Part shown: positions 1 to 7,110 of the stretch, piece after piece | Numbering within the stretch: the first letter of the stretch is position 1 | Layout of the letters: each line of letters begins with the position of its first letter | Origin: Pseudomonadales bacterium | Lineage (GTDB): Bacteria; Pseudomonadota; Gammaproteobacteria; Pseudomonadales; Azotimanducaceae | Assembly: GCA_019634925.1 (NCBI GenBank) | Contig: JAHCAL010000006.1 | Coordinates: 213,519-277,518, forward strand | Direction of reading: 5' to 3' | Length of the DNA stretch: 64,000 bases | The notes under the pieces: model-generated | What the model saw: only the letters and a program-made list of their open reading frames with translations | Told to the model about the DNA's origin: nothing | Databases searched by the model: none | Position numbers and translations under genes: made by a program

Positions 1-746
1 CACAGGAGCCGCGCATCAGCAAGGGCGGTGCGCCGCTGCAGCAGTTCGCGAACCTCGGCTCGTTCGCCGAATACATGCTCGTCCACGAACACGCGCTGGT
101 GAAGATCCGCCCCGACATGCCGCTCGACCGCGCCGCGCTGATCGGCTGCGGCGTGATGACCGGCGTCGGCGCGGTCATCCACACCGCCAAGGTGGAGCCG
201 GGTTCCACGGTCGCCGTGATCGGTTGCGGCGGAGTGGGGCTCTCCTGCATCAACGGCGCCGCCATTGCGGGTGCGAGCCGCGTGATCGCGGTCGACATGG
301 TGCCGTCGAAGCTCGATCTCGCGCGCAAGTTCGGCGCGACCGACGTGGTCAATGCGAAGGAAGTGAATGCGATCGAGGCGGTCAAGGAGCTGACCGGGGG
401 TGGCGTGCACTACTCGTTCGAGGCGATCGGCCTCAAGGTCACCGCCGAGCAGGCGTTCGGCATGCTGCGCAACGGCGGTACCGCCACGGTGATCGGCATG
501 ATTCCGCCGGGCCACATGGTGTCCCTGCACGGTCCCGACTTCCTGTTCGAAAAGAAGATCCAGGGCTCGTTCATGGGTTCGAACCGCTTCCGCGTCGACA
601 TGCCGCGGTTCATCGAGTTCTACCTGCAGGGCAAGCTGCACCTCGACGACATGGTGTCGAGCCGCATCCGGCTCGAGGACATCAACGATGCGATGGCCGC
701 GCTCAACACCGGCGAAGTCGCGCGCAATGTCATCGTTTTCGACTGA
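1..746 (+). CDS. Zn-dependent alcohol dehydrogenase, MDR superfamily (5' partial)
   Basis: Oxidises an alcohol or aldehyde adduct with NAD(P) as acceptor. The frame is already open at the left edge (first full codon at base 3), so the N-terminal part carrying the zinc ligands lies outside the window. About 247 residues remain. They show the end of the GroES-like domain (GSFAEYMLVHEHALVKI), the GCGVMTGVGAV stretch typical of class III-like enzymes, and a Rossmann nucleotide-binding motif VIGCGGVG near fragment residue 75. The C-terminus LNTGEVARNVIVFD also fits the class III/NDMA-type subgroup. The stop overlaps the ribosome-binding site of the next gene, so the two are probably cotranscribed. 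Substrate cannot be told from the fragment. Confidence 0.88.
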   Translation, partial: QEPRISKGGAPLQQFANLGSFAEYMLVHEHALVKIRPDMPLDRAALIGCGVMTGVGAVIHTAKVEPGSTVAVIGCGGVGLSCINGAAIAGASRVIAVDMVPSKLDLARKFGATDVVNAKEVNAIEAVKELTGGGVHYSFEAIGLKVTAEQAFGMLRNGGTATVIGMIPPGHMVSLHGPDFLFEKKIQGSFMGSNRFRVDMPRFIEFYLQGKLHLDDMVSSRIRLEDINDAMAALNTGEVARNVIVFD

Positions 747-755
747 GGAGCAGGC

Positions 756-1601
756 ATGCGCTGGTTGAGTTTTCTGCGTGACGGTCGGGCGACCTGGGGT
801 TACGTCACCCGAGACGGCGTGGGTGTGGTGGATGTCGGTGCGCGCGGCGGTCCGGCGGATCTGAAGTCGGCAATCGCGGCGGATGCGCTGGCGGGCCTGG
901 CGGCGCGGCACGGCGATACGGCGGACCTGCCGCTCGCCGGGCTCGAGTACCTGCCGCCGATCCCGAACCCGGACAAGATCCTGTGTGTCGGCCTCAACTA
1001 CAAGGCACACCAGGAGGAAACCGGGCGGGGCGGGGAAGGCTACCCGACCATCTTCGTGCGCTTCGCCAACGCGCAGGTGGCGCATGGCGCGCCGATGGTG
1101 CGCCCGCAGGAGTCGAACACGCTCGATTACGAAGGCGAGATCGCGCTGGTCATCGGCCGGGCGGGGCGGCGCATCCCGCGCGAGCAGGCGCTGGATCACG
1201 TGGCGGGATACAGCATCTACAACGACGGCAGCGTGCGCGAGTTCCAGCGCCAGACGTCGCAGTTCACGCCGGGCAAGAACTTCGCCGCGACCGGCGGGTT
1301 CGGGCCCTGGCTGATGACGCCGGACGAAGTGGGCGACCCGCGTCGGATGGAGCTGATCACGCGGCTCAATGGCCAGGAGATGCAGCGCGCGACCGCGGAC
1401 TTGATGGTGTTCGACTTCGCTGCCATCATCGCGTACTGCTCGACGTTCACCGAACTGGTCCCTGGCGATGTGCTGGTCACCGGTACGCCCGGCGGCGTGG
1501 GTTCGGCGCGCAATCCGCCGGTCTACATGGACGCGGGTGACCTGGTCGAAGTGGCGGTCAGCCCGATCGGCGTACTGCGCAACCCGGTGGTGGTGGGATA
1601 G
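756..1601 (+). CDS. Fumarylacetoacetate hydrolase (FAH) family protein
   Basis: 281 residues, the usual size for the FAH/HpcE/YcgM group, which hydrolyse or decarboxylate 2-oxo acids in aromatic and related catabolism using Mg2+ or Mn2+. The family signature is clear: ILCVGLNYKAH around residue 75, the metal-site block DYEGEIALVIG (acidic ligands near residues 127-130), GYSIYNDGSVREFQ with a third acidic ligand, KNFAATGGFGPW, and the C-terminal TGTPGGVGSARNPPVYMDAGD. Start chosen at ATG 756 because GGAG lies about 6 nt upstream, immediately after the alcohol dehydrogenase stop. Together the two genes suggest an oxidation-then-hydrolysis step. The stop codon TAG ends exactly where a 40-bp palindrome begins. 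The exact substrate is unknown. Confidence 0.9.
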   Translation: MRWLSFLRDGRATWGYVTRDGVGVVDVGARGGPADLKSAIAADALAGLAARHGDTADLPLAGLEYLPPIPNPDKILCVGLNYKAHQEETGRGGEGYPTIFVRFANAQVAHGAPMVRPQESNTLDYEGEIALVIGRAGRRIPREQALDHVAGYSIYNDGSVREFQRQTSQFTPGKNFAATGGFGPWLMTPDEVGDPRRMELITRLNGQEMQRATADLMVFDFAAIIAYCSTFTELVPGDVLVTGTPGGVGSARNPPVYMDAGDLVEVAVSPIGVLRNPVVVG

Positions 1602-1685
1602 TTGGGGTCAGAGTAAAAACCCGTTCCCTGAGCTCGGCGCGGAAGGCGCCGAGCTCAGGGAACGGGTTTTTACTCTGACCCCAAC
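1601..1685. terminator. Perfect 40-bp inverted repeat between convergent genes (bidirectional terminator / REP-type element)
   Basis: Arms 1601-1640 and 1646-1685 are perfect reverse complements around the 5-base loop GGAAG. The outer 15 bases of each arm are the dispersed repeat TTGGGGTCAGAGTAA; next comes A5 on one side and T5 on the other, then a G+C-rich stem. That layout gives a stem plus T-tract in both directions, fitting a two-way intrinsic terminator. It fills the whole gap between the FAH gene (stop 1599-1601) and the MFS gene (stop at 1688), leaving 2 bp. The conserved outer motif links it to the repeats at 2977, 6461 and 11535. Confidence 0.85.
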
Positions 1686-1687
1686 TA

Positions 1688-2992
1688 TCATCGCTCCCGG
1701 AACCGGGTCGCGAGCAACGCTGCAGTCAGATAGAGCACGAGGAACGTGGTGAACGCAGGGTCGTAGCTTCCCGTGCGATCGAACATCCAGCCGGCGAACG
1801 GCACGCCGATGATCTGGATCGGGAACATCGCCGGGCGCAGCGCGCCGAGCGCCTTGCCGAACCGTTCCCGGCCGAAGAACCGGCCCACGACCGCCCCCTG
1901 TAAAGGCACCGCACCGCCCATCCCGAACCCGAACAGCGCAGCGCCCAGCGTGAAGATCAGCATGTTCTGGTCGTAGAACATCGCCAGCTGACCCAGGATC
2001 TGGCAGCCGATGGTGAACCATACCGCCCGCCCGGCGCGCCAGTAGTCGGCCAGCCAGCCGAATGCGAGTTTGCCGAGGATCCCGCACCCGGCGCAGACCG
2101 ACATCACCAGGGACCCGCCCTGCAGCGAGACCCCGGCATCCGTGACGCGCGGCACGAGGTGGGTCAGCGTGGCGCCCTGGCAGCAGAACAGCAGGCCCAT
2201 CACCCCGGCGAGCACCCAGAAGTTGCGTTCCTCGAGGATCGGTCGGGCGCTCGGAACCGACTCGAGACGACGGCGTCCCGCGCGTGCAGGCGCGCTACCC
2301 GGATCCGCCGGTGGGCGTGCCCTCGGGATGCGCCCGTCGGGAACCAGACCGACGTCCTCGGGGCGCGAGATCACGAGCCGCAGGACCAGCGGCAGCACGA
2401 TGCAGACCGTGAACAGCCCATAGACCATGAACCCTTCGCGCCAGCCGTACTGCTCGATCAGCGCCGCGCTGACGAATGGCATCACCACCCCCGAGGCGGA
2501 TATGCCGGTCGCCGCTATGCCGAGCGCCATGCCGCGTTTGCGGTTGAACCAGTTGGCGACCAGCTTGGCGGTGGCAAGTCCCCCCATCGCGCTGGCGCCG
2601 AAGCCGATGAAGACGCCGAGCGTCAGGTAGAACTGCAGCGGGGTCCGGATCTGGCTCAATGCCAGGAAGCCGAGCGCCATCGAGATCGCGCCTGCCGCGA
2701 TGATGCGTTTCAGCGGGAAACGGTCGAGTGCCTGGCCGATGAGCGGTGCGGCAAGTGCGCCGACCGCGTTGGTGACGGTGAGACCGAGCGATACACCGAG
2801 GCGCGAACCACCGAATTCGTCGGCGATCGCTTTGAAGAACACGCCATAGGAATAGAAGAAAAAGCCCACGGCGACGAAGTCGACGAAAAACGCGACCCCC
2901 ACCATGCGCCAGCCGAGAAAACCGCGGGGCTTGGCAGGTGTGGCTCCCGGGGTCGAGACATCTTCGGGCGGGATATTTGGGGTCGGAGTCAA
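1688..2992 (-). CDS. MFS transporter, monocarboxylate/OFA-like
   Basis: 434-residue integral inner-membrane carrier with about 12 predicted transmembrane helices, grouped in two halves around a charged, Arg/Pro-rich loop (about residues 215-250). Loop motifs of the superfamily are visible: GQALDRFPLKR after helix 2 and GWLADYWRAGRAV in the second half. The N-half WRMVGVAFFVDFVAVGFFFYSYGVFF resembles carriers of the monocarboxylate/oxalate-formate type, so an organic acid is the likely cargo. The only in-frame start upstream of the conserved part is TTG at 2992, which lies inside the TTGGGGTCGGAG repeat; no clear Shine-Dalgarno precedes it, and a stop is just upstream. The repeat has therefore supplied, or displaced, the 5' end. 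Convergent with the FAH gene. Confidence 0.85.
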   Translation of the reverse strand: MTPTPNIPPEDVSTPGATPAKPRGFLGWRMVGVAFFVDFVAVGFFFYSYGVFFKAIADEFGGSRLGVSLGLTVTNAVGALAAPLIGQALDRFPLKRIIAAGAISMALGFLALSQIRTPLQFYLTLGVFIGFGASAMGGLATAKLVANWFNRKRGMALGIAATGISASGVVMPFVSAALIEQYGWREGFMVYGLFTVCIVLPLVLRLVISRPEDVGLVPDGRIPRARPPADPGSAPARAGRRRLESVPSARPILEERNFWVLAGVMGLLFCCQGATLTHLVPRVTDAGVSLQGGSLVMSVCAGCGILGKLAFGWLADYWRAGRAVWFTIGCQILGQLAMFYDQNMLIFTLGAALFGFGMGGAVPLQGAVVGRFFGRERFGKALGALRPAMFPIQIIGVPFAGWMFDRTGSYDPAFTTFLVLYLTAALLATRFRER

Positions 2993-3052
2993 AATTCAGC
3001 ACGTCCAGGGAGTTTTTTTACTCTGACCCCAATTCTTGCTCTGACCCCAATT
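2977..3052. repeat. Cluster of three TTGGGGTCRGAG repeats
   Basis: One copy on the plus strand (2977-2994) faces two on the minus strand (3013-3032, reading TTACTCTGACCCCAA, and 3035-3050, a shorter variant). The cluster separates two minus-strand genes. It supplies the TTG start of the MFS gene on one side and the last dozen codons and stop (TAA at 3018) of the glutamine cyclotransferase on the other. T7 at 3013-3019 next to an inverted motif may terminate transcription. Confidence 0.8.
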
Positions 3053-3848
3053 GTTGCTGCGGCCGGGTTGGTCCGGGCTGCGGCGTCAGGCTGATCTCGA
3101 AGAGTTTCGGCCACAGCTTGCCGGTCACGAACAGGCGTCGATCATCCGCATCCCACGCGATACCGTTCAGCACGTCGGTTTCGGCACGCTCTGCCGGTGT
3201 CAGCAGCCCGCTCAGATCGGCTCGGCCCGTCACGCGCCCACTGGCAAGGTCGATCATCACGATCTCATCGGTCTGCCACACGTTCGCGTAGAGCAGGTCG
3301 TCGACCATTTCCAGTTCGTTGAGCCCCACCAGCGGCCGGCCTCGGTCGCGCACCGTGACCCGATCCAGTTCGACGAGCCCTGCCGGATTCAGGAACCGCA
3401 GCACCGCCGATCCGTCACTCATGATGAGGCGCCGGCCATCATGTGCGAGGCCCCAGCCCTCGCCCGGGTATTCGAACCGTTCGAGCAGCGCGAGACTCCC
3501 GGCGTCACGCACGAACGCCACGCCGTTCCGCCAGGTGAGCTGGACCAGGCGGTCGTCCATGGCGGTGAGTCCCTCGCCGAAATAACGCCGGCCGAGACGC
3601 CGGCGCTTCACCACCCGACCGGTCTCGAGACTCACCCGGCGCAGCTCCGACTCGCCGTATCGCCCGGTACTCTCGTAGAGATGGCCAGCGCGATACAGCA
3701 GGCCCTGCGTGAACGCGCGCGGATCGTGGGGATAGACGTTCAGCACAGTGTAGTCGTAGCGGAGCGGCGCGTCCTCCGCTGCGTCAATGGGCAGCGCCGC
3801 AAGCGCTGTGAGCAGCAGTGCGACAGCCGGCAGGGTCAGCCGATGCAC
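3018..3848 (-). CDS. Glutaminyl-peptide cyclotransferase (bacterial-type)
   Basis: Converts N-terminal glutamine of secreted peptides to pyroglutamate. The bacterial/plant-type enzyme is a five-bladed beta-propeller, and its hallmark strings appear in order: FTQGLLY, LYESTGRYGESELR, FGEGLTAMDDRLVQLTWRNG, EGWGLAHDGRRLIMSDGS, LNELEMVDDLLYANVW, LNGIAWDADDRRLFVTGK.WPKLFEI. Start placed at GTG 3848, which gives a clean signal peptide (MHRL, then a run of Leu/Ala ending LPIDAAEDA); ATG 3887 is in frame and would add 13 residues, overlapping the upstream gene by 14 bp. The last dozen residues (ending QQLGSEQELGSE) are encoded by the dispersed repeat, so the natural C-terminus was probably shorter. 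Likely periplasmic. Last gene of a minus-strand operon. Confidence 0.87.
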   Translation of the reverse strand: MHRLTLPAVALLLTALAALPIDAAEDAPLRYDYTVLNVYPHDPRAFTQGLLYRAGHLYESTGRYGESELRRVSLETGRVVKRRRLGRRYFGEGLTAMDDRLVQLTWRNGVAFVRDAGSLALLERFEYPGEGWGLAHDGRRLIMSDGSAVLRFLNPAGLVELDRVTVRDRGRPLVGLNELEMVDDLLYANVWQTDEIVMIDLASGRVTGRADLSGLLTPAERAETDVLNGIAWDADDRRLFVTGKLWPKLFEISLTPQPGPTRPQQQLGSEQELGSE

Positions 3849-3873
3849 GTGCGCACTGCCGGGCAGGACCGGA

Positions 3874-4713
3874 TCAGGTCGGGCCATCCAGCGCGACCAG
3901 CATGCGCCGCAACGCGAAATGCCGGTAGCTCTCGAGAATGAGTCCCTCCACCTCGTCCGGGTGAAGGTTCGACTCGATGTCGAGCGCGATCCAGCCGTTC
4001 TGGCCGGTATAGGCGGGAATCCGGTAGCGGGGGTCCATCGTGAGCAGGGCCTGCCGGTCGCCGCCCGTCCAGGATTCCATTTCGAGCCGGCCGCGGTACC
4101 GGTGCACGGTACAGAACGTGCGCTTGCCGGCCTGCCAGGCCGGGTGGCCGAACTGGCTCGCTTCGCGGACTTCGGGCAAAGCCATGCAGATCTTCCGCAA
4201 CTGTCCGACGCGCGCGACGGCGTGCGGCGCCGCGAGTGGGTCGATCTCCGCCGCCGCGAGCGGCCGTTCGGGCGGGCGTACCGTGACCGGGCCCGGCAGC
4301 GTGCCGGCAAGTCGCGCAGGCGCGACCTGGCAATAGGCTTCACGTACCAGACGCGTGACGGTGCTCCAGGGCAGGTCGCCGTCGACGCTGACGCCGAGCC
4401 AGCCGCGCGGACCGACGTAAGGCGGCACGAAACAGTGGGTGGGGTCCGCTGCGACCCAGTGTGCCTGGCCACCGGGTGCCAACGGCAGCCATAGTGCGAC
4501 GCGGCCGTCACCGTGATGGTTGATGGCGAACGTCGCAAAGGTCTTCTTGCCAACCCGGAAATCGCGCATCCCGTGTGCGGTCGTCGCGGACGCGTCCGGC
4601 AGCGCGAGGCAGATCTCGCGAACGACGTCGATCACGGTGCGTCCCTGGTTCCGCCCTTCGGTCTCCTGCGCAGGGCGTGTTCGCTTTTGTTTTCCGGCAT
4701 GTCTTTCCGGCAT
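3874..4713 (-). CDS. MmcQ/YjbR-fold protein with two tandem domains
   Basis: YjbR (DUF419) proteins are small, about 110-120 residues, with a DNA-binding-like fold and unclear function. Here 279 residues hold two copies: residues about 28-135 (VREICLALPDASATTAHGMRDFRVGKKTFATFAI...GWLGVSVDG) and about 168-275 (LRKICMALPEVREASQFGHPAWQAGKRTFCTVH...GWIALDIES). The lysine-containing GKKTF/GKRTF and the GW-L-hydrophobic strand recur in both halves, so this is an internal duplication or fusion. Start ATG 4713 has AGGAAGG 9 nt upstream inside the previous gene; GTG 4635, preceded by AGGGA, is a good alternative that would drop a charged 26-residue leader. Lies between a methyltransferase and the cyclotransferase, without an obvious functional link. 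Confidence 0.82.
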   Translation of the reverse strand: MPERHAGKQKRTRPAQETEGRNQGRTVIDVVREICLALPDASATTAHGMRDFRVGKKTFATFAINHHGDGRVALWLPLAPGGQAHWVAADPTHCFVPPYVGPRGWLGVSVDGDLPWSTVTRLVREAYCQVAPARLAGTLPGPVTVRPPERPLAAAEIDPLAAPHAVARVGQLRKICMALPEVREASQFGHPAWQAGKRTFCTVHRYRGRLEMESWTGGDRQALLTMDPRYRIPAYTGQNGWIALDIESNLHPDEVEGLILESYRHFALRRMLVALDGPT

Positions 4714-4717
4714 GGCT

Positions 4718-5347
4718 TTACGCCTTCCTGAAAATGACCGAGAGATTGTTGGCGGGCATGTTCACGACAGTGTGGAGCTCGAGTCCGACCTCGGCCGCGA
4801 GCGGCAATAGATCGTCCTCGAGATCGCGTACCCCCCAGCGCGGGTCACGAGCCCGCAGGTTGGCATCGAACTCTGTATTCGAAGGCGCAGTGTGGCGTCC
4901 GGCGCGCCGGAACGGACCGTAGAGATACAGTCGCCCGTCCGGACCGAGCCACCGGCCGGCGCCGCGCATGAGGCCGATCGCTGCTTCGAATGGCGCGATG
5001 TGTACCATGTTGATGGCGACGATCGCGCTGAACGGTGCGTGTTCCGCAACCGGCCATGACTCGGCAGCCGCGTCGGTCGCATGTGGATCGGCGAGGTTGG
5101 AAAGCCCGCTGAATTCGATCCAGGCGCGGATCGAACGGCGCGCGTGTGGGTCCGGGTCGCCCGGCAGCCAGCGGACGCCCGGCAGCGCGGCGGCGAGATG
5201 GATGGCATGTTCGCCGGTCCCGGACGCGATCTCGAGCACCTGGCCGCTACGTGGCATGTGTTCCAGGAACACCGCGCGGATCGCATCACGGTTCCGCGCC
5301 ACGTGGGGCGCGGTCAGCCGTGCGTCGTCCGGGCGCTCGAGTGTCAT
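4718..5347 (-). CDS. DUF938 family SAM-dependent methyltransferase-like protein
   Basis: 209 residues, full length for the DUF938/UPF0585 family. The N-terminus APHVARNRDAIRAVFLEHMP is followed by the SAM-binding motif VLEIASGTGEHAIHLAAALPGVRWLPGDPD (residues about 37-67). Next come INMVHIAPFEAAIGLMRGAGRWL, LYLYGPFRRAGRHTAPSNTEFD, the very characteristic RDPRWGVRDLEDD, and a C-terminal MPANNLSVIFRK. These identify the family, although the substrate of DUF938 proteins is unknown. Its stop lies 4 bp before the next gene's start, so the pair is probably translated from one mRNA. Confidence 0.88.
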   Translation of the reverse strand: MTLERPDDARLTAPHVARNRDAIRAVFLEHMPRSGQVLEIASGTGEHAIHLAAALPGVRWLPGDPDPHARRSIRAWIEFSGLSNLADPHATDAAAESWPVAEHAPFSAIVAINMVHIAPFEAAIGLMRGAGRWLGPDGRLYLYGPFRRAGRHTAPSNTEFDANLRARDPRWGVRDLEDDLLPLAAEVGLELHTVVNMPANNLSVIFRKA

Positions 5348-5396
5348 GCTGGTTCGAACCTCGCGTCGGCGGCGCGACCCGGACGATCGTTGCGCC

Positions 5397-6443
5397 TCAG
5401 AGCGTCGCCGCGCTCCGACAGAAGTGCGCGATGCTGGCTGCCGTCTCGCGGCTGATGTCCGGCGTTGCCATGGGGAACACCTCGGTACCGTGAACCGTGC
5501 CCATCACCTGACGGCAATGCGCCTTCACGCCCGCTTGCAGCAGCAGGCGATAGAAGTTGATCCCTTCGTCGCGCAATGGGTCGCATTCGTTCACGCTGAT
5601 CATCGTCGGTACGAGTCCGCGCACGTCGTCTTCGGTGGCGAAGCCCGGCCAGGCCAGAGGGTCGCGGCGCTCATACGCTTCGATGCCATAGGCGATGCGG
5701 CCGGTGTCCGAGTGCAGGTTGAGCAGGATGCCTTCGTTCTCGAACGACGAGCCGCTCTCGGGGAGCGGCCACCGGCCGGCGATGTACGGGCACAGCGCAT
5801 ACAGCCCCGAGATCAGGCCGAGCTTGCCGCGCTGCTTGAGCGCGAGGCCGGTCGCGAGGGTCAGGTTCCCGCCGCCGGACTCGCCGGCGACGATGATCCG
5901 GGACGGATCGACGTTGAGCTGCCGCGCGTTCGCTGCGACCCACTCGACGCCCGAGACGCAGTCGTTCAGTCCGCCCGGAAAGGGCACAACCTCGGGTGCG
6001 GACGAGGGCGTCAGGCAGTTCCGGAAGTCGACCATCGCCACGGCAATTCCCTGTGCTGCCATGATCCGGCCCCACGCCCGGTAGTTGCCGTCGTAGCAGG
6101 ACATGACCTGCATGCCACCGCCGTGGATGTAGACCACGCACGGCAGCACCGCGTCGCCTTCCGGCCGGATGAAGCGCAGATTGATCCGGTTGCCGTCTGG
6201 TGCCGACGTGAACTGGTGTTCGGCAACGGTAAGGCCGGCGGACGGCGCGACGGTCTCGTTGTCGCTCATCTCGAGAAATCCGCTCATCATCTGGCGGCGC
6301 GCGACCGCATCCTCGGAGTTGGCCATCGCAATCAGCGTGGCGCGGTCCAGCGCGCCGGCGGCCATCGGCGAGGTGGCCGGCAATGCGCCGAATACCGCCT
6401 TGATGCGGGGATCGATCCTGGGGTCGTTGGCGATTCTGTTCAT
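5397..6443 (-). CDS. Alpha/beta hydrolase, hormone-sensitive-lipase (acetyl-esterase) family
   Basis: 348-residue cytosolic esterase of the HSL family. The oxyanion-hole motif HGGGMQ is near residue 123, the nucleophile elbow GESGGGN near residue 194, and the catalytic histidine probably sits in VHGTEVFP near the C-terminus, with an acid in SVNECDPLRDEG. Start at ATG 6443 is chosen over a longer frame because AGGAG sits 3 nt upstream; the longer frame would translate the dispersed repeat. The N-terminal cap is long (about 80 residues), as in HSL enzymes. Substrate unknown; short-chain acyl esters are usual. It ends 50 bp before the DUF938 gene start. Confidence 0.88.
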   Translation of the reverse strand: MNRIANDPRIDPRIKAVFGALPATSPMAAGALDRATLIAMANSEDAVARRQMMSGFLEMSDNETVAPSAGLTVAEHQFTSAPDGNRINLRFIRPEGDAVLPCVVYIHGGGMQVMSCYDGNYRAWGRIMAAQGIAVAMVDFRNCLTPSSAPEVVPFPGGLNDCVSGVEWVAANARQLNVDPSRIIVAGESGGGNLTLATGLALKQRGKLGLISGLYALCPYIAGRWPLPESGSSFENEGILLNLHSDTGRIAYGIEAYERRDPLAWPGFATEDDVRGLVPTMISVNECDPLRDEGINFYRLLLQAGVKAHCRQVMGTVHGTEVFPMATPDISRETAASIAHFCRSAATL

Positions 6444-6460
6444 AAGCTCCTGGCAGACAC

Positions 6461-6595
6461 TTGGGGTCGGAGTAAATGGGTTGGGGTCAGAGTAAAAACT
6501 CGCGCGCACGCCCTATCGGAATGTCTGGGGATCAACGTCAGTCCGAGGTGGCTCGCTAACTGAGCGGAGGGGCGAGTCTTTACTCTGACCCCAAC
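6461..6595. repeat. Cluster of three TTGGGGTCRGAGTAA repeats with inverted outer ends
   Basis: Plus-strand copies begin at 6461 and 6481; a minus-strand copy (TTTACTCTGACCCCAAC) ends at 6595. The pair 6481/6595 brackets about 75 bp of unrelated sequence, giving an inverted-end unit like the one at 1601-1685 but with a larger centre; the stems extend a few bases into GCG-rich sequence. It fills the gap between the esterase start and the HiPIP gene end. No transposase gene is next to it. Confidence 0.8.
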
Positions 6596-6617
6596 CTGTC
6601 ATTCCGGGCTCAAGGTA

Positions 6618-7103
6618 TCACACCTTGGGTACCCACGAGTTGCACCAGCCGGCTGCGTTGACCAGGCGTCCCATGAAGATCGGGCAGCCGCCCCAGGACG
6701 CGTCCGCGCCGGGCTGGAACAGATTGCAGTTCGCGCAGTTCTGTCCTGCTTGGAAGCGCGGAAAGCGCGCCTGGTCCACGTCGCTCGCGGCATGGCGGTA
6801 GCCGAGCGCCTGGGCGGTCGGCTCGTCCTCGCTGACACGCGGCATGTCGGCAGGGGCGCTCGCCGCAGCGTCCGGAGTCTGAGCCGGAGCCGGCCCCGGC
6901 TCAGCAGCGACCGGCGCCTCTGCGGCTGCAGGCGCAGCCGGCGGCTCGGCTCCTGCGGGTGCGGAGGGTGCTGGCGGCGCTGCCGCCTCCTGTTCGCCGC
7001 GTGAGCAACCGTACAGCTGCACCAGGGGGACCAGCACCAGCGCGCCGGTCGACAGTTTCAGAAAGCGGCGGCGCCGCGGGTCGGACACACGTTGCTCGTC
7101 CAT
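6618..7103 (-). CDS. High-potential iron-sulfur protein (HiPIP), Tat-exported
   Basis: Small periplasmic electron carrier with one [4Fe-4S] cluster working at high potential. The 161 residues start with a twin-arginine leader (DPRRRRFLKLSTG followed by a hydrophobic run to QLYGC), then a 60-residue Ala/Pro/Glu linker, then the HiPIP fold from about residue 95. The four cluster cysteines are visible in CANC, GGCPIF and GWCNSW, the last just before the end. ATG 7103 is preceded by GAGAG. The Cys in LYGCS could also make it a lipoprotein. Eight bases separate it from the amidohydrolase stop, so it belongs to that operon, where it may feed or drain electrons for the monooxygenase; that role is inferred. 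Confidence 0.88.
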   Translation of the reverse strand: MDEQRVSDPRRRRFLKLSTGALVLVPLVQLYGCSRGEQEAAAPPAPSAPAGAEPPAAPAAAEAPVAAEPGPAPAQTPDAAASAPADMPRVSEDEPTAQALGYRHAASDVDQARFPRFQAGQNCANCNLFQPGADASWGGCPIFMGRLVNAAGWCNSWVPKV

Positions 7104-7110
7104 GGTTCTC

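Noticed and set aside
2159..3094. A 311-codon plus-strand open frame opposite the MFS gene
   Set aside because: Composition (Asp/Glu/Arg/His-rich) is that of the reverse of a membrane protein; no ribosome site or homology.
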